From the NCBI GenBank assembly GCA_963978545.1, contig OZ021721.1, positions 102,966,366 to 103,030,365 of the forward strand: a stretch of 64,000 bases of DNA. The letters are read 5' to 3'. Below, piece after piece: positions 25,901-40,821 of this stretch; the stretch's first letter is position 1, and every line of letters begins with the position of its first letter. Under the pieces are notes generated by a model. It worked only from the letters and a program-made list of their open reading frames with translations, was not told the DNA's origin and searched no databases. The position numbers and the translations under genes were made by a program. Source of the DNA: Linyphia triangularis (taxonomy: Eukaryota > Arthropoda > Arachnida > Araneae > Linyphiidae).

Positions 25901-28900
25901 CCCCACAACCATCAGGTGGGCTCCATTCAAGCTGAGACTTGGCTTTTGGATTCGTTGTCGATGACAATGCATTCTGCCAATTTTTGGGGGCTGTCACTAA
26001 AAGGCCGATTTTACAGAAGTTTTGTCATTCAATTGATAAAAAATTTGACATATAGATTCTTAGTCAAAGAGACTGTATTCTATCAAGTTTTGGGAGCTGT
26101 CACTGAAAGCCCGATTCTAGCCACCCTTCTATAACAGATTCGGATTGCTAATTAACCGACTTGCGGCCATCCAATCGAGTTGAAACTTGGCAGATTAAAT
26201 GCGTTGTTATCTACGGCTGGTCTATCAAGTATTAACAACAAAAAAGAGTTAGTCCATGGTACGGAATCAATGATTTTCTTGGTAGTGGTCAAACATTATG
26301 AAAGTCTAGTGAATGTGTCTTTAAGGTTATCTCCTAATCGAGATGCCATGCCTGGAAGATCAATTTCAAAATTGCGAGATGTAAGCGTAGATGTTATTGC
26401 TATTACAATTTTACGATGCAACATGACAGCTCATGCACCAGAAAACTCGAAAATTCACACCCCAAAGATACGTAAATAGAAGGCAGTTTTCTTTTGAAAT
26501 ACCTCCCGGAATGCTTTCCTTTCTTGACAATTGGACTACATTCATTTCTCTATATCTTGCTGTAATGACATCCTGGCGCAGTATTATCTTTATCTATAGT
26601 TATAAAATATGTAGTCAAATCCAATAAAATATTAATATAATCTATAAACGCTCTGGCCTCGCAAGTCAAATGTTCTGGGTTCGAATCCTGGGTTACGCAT
26701 CAATGTTTATCGTGATTTAGAATCCACGCTAAACTATGGGTCCTCGCTTCATTAAGCGTGTTATTAGGCAAGGCAGTATCCCTATAAAATACCTCCCGGA
26801 AGGTTTTCCCTCCTTGAAACTTGGACCACATTGATTTATCTATATCTTGCTATAATGACATCCTGACGCAATAAAATCTTTATCCTATAGCCGTAAAATA
26901 TCTAATAAAATATTAATACAATACAATCTTTTGGCGCTCTGATATCTCATGTAAAAGGTGCTGGGTTCGAATCCTGGGTTAGGCATCAATGTTCATTGTG
27001 GCTTGGAATCCACGCTAAGCTAAAGGTCCCTGCCTGATTAGTCGTGTTATAGTGCAAAAAAATTAGGTCGTTGAACGTAAAAACCAACCAACTTATCATA
27101 GTTTAAATAAATGTGTTATACAATCATTATAAACGCTTGGTACAGAGATAATGGGATTGAACGGTATATCAATACCCTTAATAAAAAGATTTTAAAAAAA
27201 AGAAGAAAAAAGTAACCCATATAAAATGTTTTTACTACATAAATCTTTTATATGCCAACTTTTATGTGCAATTGCAACTTGTTGAAGGGATTTTGAGCAG
27301 CCCAAGAAAGTTTTTATAGTCTTTGACCATTACGAACATAACCATGGATTGTGTAACATTTACTAATATCCCCCCCCCCCAAAAAAAGAAATTTTATAGA
27401 AGGCTTTGACATTGATGACGAGTCTCTCTGTCAAGTTTTAGCTCGATAGGACGTCAAGTAGTATGTCAGCCTTTCGGAAATAGAAACATGGGTAAAAGCG
27501 ACCTTTTATAACAGTCCAAATACGTGATAGAATGCATTATCATCGAAAACGACCATCTACCTTCCAAGTTTATGCTCGAGTGGATATTAGCCCTCCTTTG
27601 ATTTGCCTGGCACAAACAAGAAAACAACTAAACAAACAAAATCGAGGTCAATATTAAAATAAATTGAATTAAAAAACCTACTTCGAAATTAAAAATGCTC
27701 AATTAATGTAAGATTCGAATCCCATAGCAATGTACATTGATAGGTTTGGCTACATTAATGAATTAAAATTACAATTGGCGTCAAATTAATCGCCAATGTT
27801 GATATGGGCGGGGTTTAGGGCTTTTAATTATAGAGGTGTCAGCAATTTGTATTTTATTCATTGCCATTGGTATGTGTGAGGTCGGTAGTTCGGTTTTTAA
27901 CCTTGCGCTGACTAAAAAGAGTCCCAAATTTAAAATTTTTTTAGACCCATAAATTTTCATTTGCGGCCCTGACAATGTATTGGAAATATGCTTTATTTCT
28001 GTTATAGAATACGCTGGTACTAAGGAAGTGCGGTTGTTTCCGAACACCCTGTATATCTATTATAACATTAGTTAACAAAAAAACCTGGAAGACTCGAAAA
28101 TCGAAGAACTTTTTATTCTGGAAATATAATAGAAAAGTAGGATAAGTTTTGAAAATTCAACACAAAGTCAGAGAACATTTAATTTTTACATGCTTTCTTT
28201 CAAGTCACTCTGTAATGTTTTTCAAATCTCACAACTTGATTGTGAACCACTTCTTAGCACTCTATCAACTTAAACTTGGCATTTGTGAGTAGGCCAAGAT
28301 AGAAATATAACATTCAATAAAGTGCGTTCTTAATAATTGCTAATAATTATTTTGATAATATTGGTAGGCAGATAGTGCGCATGCTTTCAATCTGTATGAT
28401 GATCAATTTTTATTTTATCTCTGGTGATTTCTCCAGAAATTAACAGGAGGATGCCTTAAGTTATGTTTGTGTCTGTATTTTGTTTGTTTTTCTTCCATGC
28501 CAATCTAAAATATGTTTGAAGGTTTATGTAAAGTTGATCACTGTATTTTCAGAACTTGGTTTTAGTAGTGCATTAGATAAACAGTATGTTGGCTTGTTAT
28601 GAGTAAGAGATAAATAATAAATTATTCTAAGAGTATTAAAAAACAATTTTTGACTGAAAAGTAGAAAATCTAGATATATAAATAAACAAGTTTTAACACA
28701 TATTTTAATAAATGCAAAAAAAAACCATAGTTTTTTTACATTTAAGAACATTTATTAAAAGCATATTTTTAAAGAAGTTTTATTCCATTGTCAATACTAC
28801 AATCAGCTTTGTCTAAACTTTAATGCAAGTTATTTAATTAAGCTGGATAACAGCTGAACCATTTAATTGCAAATATATATATATATCCGAAAGGTGAGGG

Positions 28901-31900
28901 GGGATGCTGTCTGGAAAACCTGATAATGTTTTTATGGATTTTGTTCCCAACCTGTATAAAATTTGACATTCATAATTTAAATTACTTTACTTCAAAGTAA
29001 TGTATAGTTTTAAATTATTAATTGCAGTGAAAATTAGTTTTCAATGTATCAAACGATTTAATAATAATTATATACATTCCACAAACTTTATTTTTAGATG
29101 TCAAAAAGGAACATTCCGCACAAACTGTCTGGATTGTTTAGACAGAACCAATAATGTCCAGACATTCATTGGCCTTGAGGTTAGAAAGTGCTCTTAATTG
29201 AAATGTTTATCTTTTATGTAGCATTTTATTTTGAATAACCCCAAACTAATTATTCTGTTTTTTTTTTTTTAATTTCATCTATAAGGTTTTAAAGCAGCAA
29301 TTAAAAGCGTTAAATATTTCTGAGCAACCACAAATAACATCTAGATTCAATGAAGTGTTCAAGCAAATGTGGATACAAAATGGTGATCAAGTCAGTAAGA
29401 TGTATGCTGGTACCGGTTGTCTGGAAGGTAGATCAAAAGTAAGTAAAGTGTTTTACTCTTTTATTGTTTAAAATATCTCATTCTAGTGGAGATGTCCTAA
29501 GAATTTTCTGGATGCAAGTTCTGTAATATTTGTATTGATTATGATGTTTTTATAGTATCAGAGTTTCCACGGTCATTGAAAGTCATTAAAAGTGCTTAAT
29601 ATTTTTGAACTTGTTTTCAAGGCCTTGAAAGTGCTTGAAAATGCTTAAAGGTGCTTAAAAATCCTTAATTTTTGCAGATGTTGTGTGGCCAACTGCAATA
29701 TTTATAAAAAATACAACTTGGACTTGCTATCCCCGCATGACCGCCACTTATCTGCACCATATCGGAATTCACCAATTTATTTATATAACGCATTCACCAA
29801 CTTGTAACTTTTTAAGTAGAAGATACTTTATTAAAAATTTATGTATAGACATGAGGCCTGAAAACATTTTCAATGGTCCCTAAAAACATTATTTAGGTCC
29901 TTAAAAGTCATTGATTTTCATTCAGTGATTTGAGTGGGAACCCTGATATTGGATGGTTTTTATAGTATTTTCTTTTATATTGATGTTTTTTTTTTATAGT
30001 ATATTCTTTTATATTGATATTTTTTTATAGTATTTTCTTATAAAATATAGTTTGTATAATTTCTTAAAAGAGGGACAACAGAGACTAAATTATCAACTAT
30101 TAAGATGTTCTATCTGTTTGGGGAATTGTGCGAATCAACAGTTTGATATGACATTTCCAACTCCAAAGGTAAAGAATTCTTATTTTCTGTTCATGTTCTC
30201 TTTCGGAATATCTCGCTGTCAACTCGTGGCCTGTAGTGCAGAGCATTCACTTAACATGTGAGAGGTCGTGGGATTGAATCTAAATTGGGTTGTCCCTCTG
30301 CAAACTCTACTTTAATAGAAGACACAATGGTGATTGTGGCAGAATAGTTTCATATTGATTTTAGGCCTGCCTGGCAGTTTCCTTTGAAAGAGGAGGGCAT
30401 TCATCACTGATTTTCTTCACTTTCAATGAAGTTTTGGTCCTAGTATGGCTCCTATGTGAGATAATGTCCAAGCCAACCAACCAACCTGAATTTCTCCCGG
30501 TGAAATCTGATTTTTTAAAAGGCAGATGTTCAGGTCATTCATAAAAAAAATTATTTCCAATTTTTACTGTCTATTAATTTTCACACTAAATTATTTCTGT
30601 CCAAATGGAAACAAGAATCATTACTCAAGTGAACATAACTATATGCAACATCTATAGATTAATTATTTATTTAAAATAAAATTTCAAATGTAGATGAGAA
30701 TTTATTTTCTGTTCACTTTTTTAATTGATTGATTACCAAACATGTAACATTTTATGTGTTTTAGATAAAGGATGGTTCTCGTTCTGTTGTAAGAACCATA
30801 CAAAATAATCTTCTTGATAGCAGTAAACAAGAAGCCATTGATATTTTGCTTCTTGGCAGTGTATTGTATAATGAAGTTGCTGAAAGAGCAAGGTGCATAC
30901 TTCCTCCTAGTATGTTAAACTGTAAGTAGCAATTCTTAAAGTTATTTTACACTCTATTGGTTTATCTTTTTTATATAATTTATATTTTTTAATAAACTGC
31001 ATACTATAGGCTGACATGCCACTTTTCCTTCGAGATGCAGATTTCTGATTTTTGGACATGGATTTTTGGTTCTCTTTAAATTGGTATAAATCCTCTCTAA
31101 CATTTTATGGCAGGGATCATAAACTATATTGACAAGAATATTAAATACTATCCGAATGATTGCTATTGGTTTTTGTCACCACGCCATAGTAATTATTAGA
31201 TGTCTATGCATTTTTGTCGGGACTTTCTTTGTTTTAACAATTTCTAAAGATTTTCTACCGTTATGATATCGAAGGAAAGTACTATGATGATCACTTCAAA
31301 ATTTCCCTTCCACATTAACTATTATGAATACTATAATTTATCAAAATTTTTAATAATTACTGTAATGCAATTAATGTACACAAATAATTATTGTTAATAC
31401 TCTGGGACTTTTCATTTTGCTACTACATTGAGATGTTTCGTCATTATGATAGCCTCTACATCAGGATTTTTCCCTGTTGTGGTAACCACTGTGTTGTGTA
31501 ACATCTTACCTGCTTTGTTTACACCCCATCTCGGCTTGAATGAACACAAACTTACTATTTCTACAAGGGTGGACATTAATTGTATCTAGAAAAATAAATT
31601 AGATATAAACTGACCCCATACAAGTTAAATATTTTGTGATTGCCTCTGTCATTCAACCATGATTATTTCTCCTTTATTTGTTGATTTACAAATTTAAGCT
31701 TTTTTTCCCTGGGAACTGTAGCATGTCTGAGAAAATAAAATAATAAACTACTTATAAAATGACCTTTGTATGTCTGTCCCCTAAATTTAAAAATTTGAAA
31801 AATTACATGCTAGATGTTGATAAAAAATTTAAACATACGAGTTTTAAGTCTCGTGACATTGAAAGAAAGTCATGCAACTTAAAAGGGATGTCAACGCTAT

Positions 31901-34900
31901 TGAAGATCGAGAAGATTGTTATAATGAAAAGAGCCAGTTTCTTAGGCACTCTATGTATCATTATCATTTGTAAATATATCATGTAATAATTCTATAAATT
32001 TCATCCTAAGATTCATTAAATTAGCTAAGCCATCCAGGAATGTTTTTATTTATTTGAAATCTGCGTTTTCAGTTACCTTACAGTAATCACTTTTTTCTCT
32101 ATCCACCGTTAACACTTTGTTTTGCTGAAACAAAACACATAGAGTATAAAATATCCAAAAAGAAATACGACAGCCTGCTAAGTTATCAATTAAAATATGC
32201 AAGTATGATAAATAAGCATTTAAGTTCATATAAAATAATACATAAATTTTAAACTTTCCGCATTAAATGAGTAAATCTAATCCAAAAGAGTTTTTGAATA
32301 AAAAAGTTGTTTCAACATCAAAATATTACCTTGAAACGAGAGTTATTTTGACGGTCAGCATTCTTGTAACTATGGGCCACCAATTATTTTTCCTTAAAAT
32401 ATGCTTTGGTTAATTTCTTAATAGCAGATATGTAATAGTTTTTTTAAATAGTTATTTGAGCATTATAAAGCCATTTTATATATATTTTTAAATTTTACTC
32501 TCTCATCAAACTTTGCACTTCAATACATTTAGAAAATTAATCAAAACTAAGCATTGAAATTGTGTCTTTGGTTTAGTTTGGTTGAAAATTTGCTTCAGAC
32601 TCTTTCTTTTTTTATTTTGACCTCAAATATTATACTGATATCTGATAAAGGTATATTTAATAATGCAATGTCTTGAAAATAGTTTTTTTATTATTGTTTT
32701 ATGTCAAATAAAACTAAAAACATGGCATATTTGCTGTTACAAGGCCTTAAGAATTAAACATATATAATTAAGATAATAATTACAAGGCATAAAACAATAG
32801 TATATTAAATTTTGGTAAAATACTGATTTAATTTTTGCTTATTTAGTTCCATCTATATTTCTGGAAACTTTCTTAAAGAAGAAGAATGAATTTACACGTA
32901 CTTCAAAGATAAGAGTTGGAGTGGCTACTTGGAATGTTAATGGAGGAAAACATTTCAATAGTATTGTTTTCAAACACCAATCTATGACAGAATGGTTATT
33001 AGATTGCCCAAAACTATCAGGAAATTGTGGTTTGTTAATTTTTTAATTCTTAAACTATTTAATGATTTCTCTTTTAAATTAGAGGCAATTTTTGTAGTGT
33101 GCACATTTGAATGAATATTATTGTGTTGTCAAGGACATAGTCAATCTATCTATTTATAATCGGCAATAATGTGAAATATGGTACCAGGATTAAATTATTT
33201 CCATATCTAAAATTCTGCAAAAAAACGGAAAAGTAAGCATTGTAAAATATGTAAAAGAAAAAAATGTAGAGAGAAGTCTGGATAGTACCAATTCCAATTA
33301 AACCTGTATTTTAGGGTTACCGGGTTAACAAAGTGGATGATTGCTATTTCTGTTCCGGCGGGGAAGTTTTCTTCTATGCATTTTCACGGTTAGATTTTAA
33401 GAGTTCTGGAAAAGTGGCTTTTGTACTTGAACACCTAGGGATTCCATTCCACCCCTTCTCCTCACACTCAACCTACTTTGTACGCCGTAAAATATTCTCA
33501 GGAAAATGACCTTTGTGTTCAAAGATCAACTAATAAATTAAAAATAAAATCACAGCAAAACAGATTTATTTTTGAATTGATTGCAAAATACATTAATTGT
33601 ATGCAGTAAAATAGTTTTAACTAAAAGAAATCATAATGATCGCTTTAAGTGCCAGTTTTGAATCCTGGTTTGAACTGGGATGTTCGGAATCTCATTAAGT
33701 AGAGAAGGTTTGCCATTTTGTGCACAAGATGGTTGACTAGCCAACAAATCGAACTTTGATTGGGATTATAGGAGAAAATACGTTCCATACACAGCATCCT
33801 TTTAAATGGATGTAATTAGGTTTTATAGTGGTTCATTGTGAGTAATTAAAATATTGTAACGTAATAAAATGTTTAGTGAATTTTGGCAGAATTGCACATT
33901 TTCCGGATGCGGTTGAAAATTTACAGATTAAATCATGGGTCGAAGTAAATTACAAATGCATTGATATAATATAGAATGGAACTTATCCCTTATGCATGAC
34001 TTTAAATTTTGTGAAATGCATGTTCCATATTTAGATCTAGCTTTCAAACCGAATGATTGATTTTATCGGGATTCTGGTCAAACTATTAAAAAAGTTTTAA
34101 TTCCCTAATTACTCTTTGCCAGAGGCGATTGAAAGCGTAATTTCAAGAAGAAAGTCACATTTCTTTACTATTATTACAGTAACAGTAGTTTATTCATTTA
34201 TATGGATTCCCGATATACAAATTACACATATTCCGGAAACGAATATATTTTTTTATTCAATAAACGACGCAAAAATAAATAGATGCAAGATGTGTACAGT
34301 TCTTTTGGATTAGAATTCCGGATAAACCATACTTTTTGTAAAAATTATATGCTGGAGCATGTTTTCTGGATGCTGTGGATAATAGAATTTTGATTACGAA
34401 GCCCTCTTTCTTATACAATTAAAACAAGTCAAGATTTGTTTAGATTCGATAAATAACCAAAACTTATTTCTCTTTGAATGTTTTCTGGATATATGCTGAT
34501 AAACACTAAGCACAGAATTCGCATTAAAAATATTAAAGATTTTTGCTGAAAATCCACAGTAGGTTAAATAAGAACTCAAGCATTCTGAATAAACCGGAAT
34601 TTTTACAAATATCTCTTTTTACAATACTAAATTCATTTCTAATTAGTTCAAATTCAGCTATTTCCCTATTATAAATTCCAAACCATCAAAATGAAAAATA
34701 AAACCCATCTCAACTACGAAATCTCAAATGGAATTTGCCATTTTTTGGCAAAATAGCGCCAATTTTTTCTCCGAACTTGAATTTCAAAATATTCCAGTTG
34801 ATTGAATACCAGATAATCAGGCTTTTACTGTTTAACATCTTTCCAAATTTGTGTTCTTTATTTTCACTGTAAACAAAAGCGACGAATGAGCTTTCAAAAC

Positions 34901-37900
34901 ATGCATCACAAATTGGTTTTGTTAGGAATTTGATAAATTTTTTTTTTTTTTTTTCATACATTCAAATTTTGAAATTTACAGGCAGAAATATCAGGAATGT
35001 AAAAACTATGAATAACCTCCAGAAAAATTATTTAGATTGAAGTATCTCATACAAAAACATATATTAGGGACATGTTCAACAGTAGCAGCTGTGTCATAAA
35101 TTGTTAAAGTCTACCCCCCCCCCTTTTTTTTTTAAAGTAAATGTTTTTTAATTAAATACCTTAAAATGCTGAAAACAGAACTGTGTTGTTTAATTATAAT
35201 CTTCTAAATCTAATTATAATTTTTTTAATCTAATTATGATTTTTTTAATATAATTATGATTTTTAAATTCTTAGATATTGAAGATATTCCAGTTGATGTG
35301 TATGCCATTGGATTTGAAGAAATTGTTGATCTAAATGCTAGTAATATTGTTTCTGCCAGGTAATTTTTATTATATTTATTTACTTGTACATTTACTGGTT
35401 TTTAAAGCTAGAAAATTTATTTGATGGTTTTGATTAGTTTAAAAATTAACATGTGAAATGCATCTGAAGATGTATTGTTCTTAAAATTACTTGTCTATTT
35501 TGTTACAACAAATTTACATTTATGTGAATTTAAAAAAAAATATTACTTGTGTATATTTTTCGTTTGTAATTGTAGTCATGCCTCGTAGCAAAATGATTGT
35601 CCTCGTAGTAAAGGTCGGCACAGGCAAAGTACCTAAATTATAGCTCATGACAAAGGCACAAATTAAAAACAAATGCCTATGGGGGAAAAAATAATAAAAT
35701 AATAATAATTCATGACACAACTTATATTTCACTTGCATTAGAAAACAGGAAAGGTAAATGTAATTTTTTGTAAAGATAAATGTGAGGCAATTTCTATACA
35801 TCAAAAGTAATTGTTTATTTGCAATAAAAGGGGCTACTGCAATGCATTATTAAGATAAAGTTTACCTATCTTTATATAAAAAGTAAACTTAAATAATCAA
35901 TCTATTACATGTAATTGGGATCTTCAAATGTATTTTATATTTCAGTTCTGAAATAATATTATTGTTTCTTAAAATATATTTGCTAGAGAATTCTGATTTT
36001 GCTCTAATTATTCTGCAAAAAGATTTTTAGTTCTAGAGCTAGGTCACAAGAGGCCCAAAACATTTTGGCTTCAAGGATGTTATGTACTGGATGTTCATAA
36101 ATAAAGTTCTCTTGTTTAAAGCCATTTGTAACCTATAGTAAACGTATCTTATCATAAAAAATTATGTACAACTAAGGTATGGGAAAATGATCTCTAAAAA
36201 TAATAAAATTTATGAAGTAGTTAAAAATTTTCAAAATGAAAAACAATTGTAGAAGAGAAGCTCAAAACCATATATATATATATATTCATTTAAGCATAGA
36301 AAAAGTTTCCAAAATAAGTTTAACCTTAGAGTTAATCCTATTTGTATGCATGCAAAGTTTTATAAAGATCTAACTGGCTTCAGATAACAGGCTGTGGACA
36401 GCTATAAACAAGAGAACTTAAATTACAAATACTCTTATAGAAATTGAATATTATACTTTTTAATGTTATGCCTTTTCCTGCTCTAGTTCTCAAAATCAAA
36501 AAGAATGGATGGTAGAACTACAGAAAACCATTTCCCGTGACAATAAATACATCTACATTACTTCCACTCAATTAGTTGGTGTTTGCCTGTTTCTTTTTGC
36601 TTTACCAAAACATGCACCATATATTAGGTAGGTAGTTTCCTGCTAAATTAAACTGATTTTTTTAAAAATATAATATAAAGAGATATGTTGTAAATGTTCT
36701 ATGCTTATTTTTAAAAATCTTTGAAAACATACACTGTAACACTTAATATATTCAGAACTTCAGTAAAGTAAAACTATGAATAATTGGTAGGTGAAATTGG
36801 GCAGAGAAAATACAATGTATTAATAAAAAATTAATTTTCGCAAAACTAATTTGAACCTGTTGTGAATGGTATAGACAGGGTTTGATTTCTGGCGTAGCCA
36901 TCCAGAGGGTAAAATAAAATGTTTAGCAACAGAATATCTTGACAGCTACCTACTAAATAAAAAAATTCATCCCAGGGCAAGTATTTACGTGTGCAGTGTT
37001 CAGTTACTGAAAAGTCCACATTGTTCGAGCACTCACACATCATTAGTATTTTAATAATCAATAGCTAATATTGGTAGTTAGTATTAAACGTAACTAATAC
37101 TGCAAAATCTCTGCAAATGTTACAAGTTTTCAACGTACAATTTTATTTACTACTATAAAGGGGAAATTTTTTTTAGAGCTACGTACTGCACAGCCTCATG
37201 GAAGAGATCCTGTTATTGTAGCTTTGCTTTGATTTATCTGTTTTAGACAATATGTTTTTCATTGAAATATTTTTTGACTGATGAAACCCAAACTTTTAAT
37301 TTAAATTTGAGTTTAAAAAATGTGTACTGAATAATGGTTTATGAAATGTTACTTGGTTTAGAAATTATCACATTTTACATAGTTTAGGAATTGTCAACGT
37401 AAACACAGAAACTCTCTTTAACAATTTGTTTCGGTTTCTCTTACAAAATTCTTTTTAAATACCACCTTTTATAGGTGCCATAAGTTTTGTCATAATGGCA
37501 TTGAAATTATTCTATTTTAAATAATGGTTTTTATAATTTTGCAGTGATGTTGCTGTTGATGCAGTAAAAACTGGTTTAGGTGGAGCAACTGGCAATAAAG
37601 GGGCTGTTGCAATTCGTATGGTCTTGTATAATGCTTCCATGTGTTTTGTATGTGCTCATTTTGCAGCAGGGCAGTCCCAAATATTTGAACGCAATGCAGA
37701 TTATCATGAAATTTCTAAAAAGCTTAGTTTTCCTTTGGTAAGAACTGATTTTATTATTTTAAAGATTTATGTTATATATTTTCAACTAATATTATACCTA
37801 CTATTTTGGAAATTTATTTTCAGGGAAGAACTCTTGATTCTCATGATTATGTATTTTGGTGTGGGGACTTCAACTATAGAATTGACATGTCTAATGAGGA

Positions 37901-40780
37901 AGTTAAAAAATTAGTTAAAGCAGAAAACTGGTCAGCTTTACTTGTAGCTGATCAGTTGTTAAGTTCTCAACAAGGGGGACAGGTGAGTTTTATTTGCATA
38001 TAATTAGGAAATGCCTAAAATTGTTGTTCTAATCAATCTTTTGTGAGACATTAAAAATTGCATTCAAATTCTCAGATTCACATTTATGTAAATTAAAGAA
38101 TTTGTTTGCTTTGTTTTTAAATACAGTAAAATATCCGAAATCCGGACTTCCAAAATTCAGGAATATCTGAAATCGGGACTTTTTCCTCCTTTTATTACCA
38201 AAAAAAATCTGTGCCAAAACTTGCCCTTATTCAAAAGTGATGACAGCAAAATAGTCAAGGAAAAATTTCCAGGAACAAGTTCATTGAAATATTAGGCACT
38301 GTAATTAAAGGACCAAGACAAAAAGACTATTTCAGAATCGGTAATAATTGTGATTCCTAAAACAGGAGAGAAAAGTTTTGTCAAAACTATTAAAACAGCT
38401 AACAAATGTTTTTCAAAACTACATAAAATTATATATAAGCTTTTTTCTTAATTTATTTAATTTATCTATTTTATTTCATTGATTTTGTGTATGAACAATG
38501 ATATGATCTAAATCCGGAATTGGCAAAGTCCTGGCGATTCAGGATTTGAGATACTCTACTGTATATTGAGTTACATAAAAAGTATGTAATTACCCCAAAG
38601 TAATTTTGCATGTTAATTGTAAAGGATTTATATAGTATTATAAAAAATGGTTGCTTTTTCGTAGCATTTAAAAATTAAGAAAAAATATTTTAATTTAAGT
38701 TGCTAGAATTATCTTAAAAATGTTGTTTCTGGAAGCGATAGTGTGATTTATATTGATTTTAATACTTAAAGATCAAATTTCTAACATGCAATGGCTATGT
38801 AAACTATGGCTAAAAGTTCAAAAGGGATTTCCAAATTACAACTTTTATGGCTCCCCGGGAATCGCACATAGTGCTTTCGCTTTGCTTAGAGAAAACAAAT
38901 TATTTGCACCTTAGGTATTACGCAAATCAACTTTAGAATAATCTTACTTTAGAATATTTTAAATAAATATAATTAGTTTAATTTATTTTTGTTTGAAAAT
39001 ACTGTGTAACAATGACTTAAAGCTTTCAATATCGCTCATCTTGGACAATATACAGTAAAAGCCCGATTATCCTGCATGCAATCAACCAAAAAGCTCAATC
39101 AACCGGAATTTTTTGAAAATCAAGTTAGGCAAAAAAATTGGCGCTATTTTGCCAAAAAAAGGTGAACAAAGTCGCCAAATGTTTTTTTTTTTTTTTTAAT
39201 TTTTTATTTTATTTCATTTGAGATTTTGAAGTTGAGAGGGATTTTTTTCTCTTTATTTTGATGGTTTTTAATTTGTAATGGCAAAATAGCTGAATTTGCA
39301 TTGATTAGAAATATATTATTGTAAAAAGTAATTTTTTTTATTCCGGTTTATCCGGAATTCCGAAGTTCTTATATTCAATCTACTGTGAATTTTCAGCAAA
39401 AAAACTTAATATTCTTAATGGAAATCCTGTGCTTTGTTTTTTCCGGAATATATCCGGAAAACATTCAAGTATAAATATGCTGTGGTTATTTTCCAAATCT
39501 ATAAATAAATCTGGCTTGTTTCAATTGTATCGTATGGTTTCGTAATCAAAATTCCATTACCCACAGCATCTGGAAAATATTCTCTAGCAGACAATTTCGT
39601 TTATCCGGAATTCTAATAAAAAAAAATAAAAAAAAAATATACACCTCTTGCATCTATTTATTCTTGCATCGTTTACTGCATAAAAAGTTTACATTCTTTT
39701 TCCGGAATATGTGTAATTTGTATATGCGGAATCTATATAAATCTATAGACTACTTTTACTGTAATTATATCAAAGAAAGGTGATTTTCCACTTGAAATTA
39801 CGTTCTCAACCGCATATCCGGCAAAGAGTAATTAGGAAATTAAAAATTTCTTAATGGTTTGACCAAAATCCGGATAAAATAAATCATTCGGTTTGTAAAC
39901 TAGATCTACATATGGAACATAAAATTTGAAGTCGTGTATAACGGATGCATTCTATTCCATACAATATCGATGCATCTGTAATTCACTTATACCCGTAATT
40001 TGTAAATTTTCAAATGCATCCGGAAAATGTGCAATTCTGCCGAATTCAATTATTTAAAAAAATTTTTAATAATTTGTTCTTTTATCACGAAATATCAGTT
40101 TCTCACGATCAATCAGAGTAGAACCTAATTGCATCCATTTAAATGCATTACCCCCTATAATCCCAATCCAATTTTCTATTTGTAGGCTAGTCAACCATTT
40201 TGTGCACAAAATGGCATATGTTTTTTTGTTTTTGTTTTTTTTTGTGCAAAAAGTATGGGTTATATTTTATTGCATACTATTAACGTATTTTGCAATCAAT
40301 TATAAAATAAATCTGTTTTGCTGTAATTTTATTTGAGTAATATTTATTGTTTAGATTAGCCGACAACCAGACAATCAAATTCAAAACTGAATGTTTTGTA
40401 AATTATCCGGAGTTTCGTGGCGAATTGTCTTACAATTCTTATATTCCTTGTTTCTATAACATAATAGTCGATCATTGAATATGAAGGTCATCTTTCTGCG
40501 CATATTTTACTTTAGGGTAAAAAGTAGGTTGTGCCTGATTAAGGAGAAGACAATGGAATCACCGGGGTTTCCAAACACAAATGCCACATTTACAGAATTC
40601 CCTGGATCTGACCAAGAAAACGCATACATGAAAACTCCCCCCCCCCCTCCTCCCGGAACGGAAATAACGATAGTCCACTTTGTCCCCCCTGTAACCCTAA
40701 AATATAGGTTCGGTTAAAATCGGTACTATCAAGAGACTTCTCTGTAACTTTTTTTTACATATTTTACAATGCTTAATCTT

Positions 40781-40821
<41 letters not shown>

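Larger units (their letters stand above)
21667..28053. mobile_element. 6.4-kb TIR element, TACAGGGTGTTC ends
   Basis: Left end TACAGGGTGTTCTGAAACGA continues CCGCACTTC. The reverse complement of the right end reads TACAGGGTGTTCGGAAACAA, then CCGCACTTC. Both abut TA, suggesting a TA target duplication. Similarity beyond about 30 bases is weak. The interior is a mosaic of direct and inverted sub-repeats, SINEs and a hairpin, with no recognisable transposase. It may be a composite of several insertions between two ends of one family. Confidence 0.6.
21360..29097. other. Intron 5 (7.7 kb), mostly one TIR element
   Basis: The 6.4-kb TIR element occupies 21667-28053. The remainder (21360-21666 and 28054-29097) is plain AT-rich intron with a short (AT)n near 28875. 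Confidence 0.7.
29439..30764. other. Intron 7 with small mobile elements
   Basis: Contains the element at 29559-29945, a tandem AT repeat to about 30050 and a SINE at 30223-30492. Confidence 0.6.

Noticed and set aside
26640..27090. tRNA genes, because of intact B boxes (GGTTCGAATCC)
   Set aside because: No cloverleaf or acceptor stem closes, and the heads are followed by SINE bodies with AACC-rich tails. They are SINEs.
27781..28047. 88-codon minus-strand ORF at the right end of the 6.4-kb element
   Set aside because: It starts in the TIR itself and has no partner at the left end or known domain; most likely a chance frame.
30052..30174. Exon-like ORF ([20 protein letters not shown]) with GTAAAG after it
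   Set aside because: Exons 7 and 8 already join in frame with full family colinearity; no synaptojanin has this insert. Could be a cryptic exon but nothing supports it.
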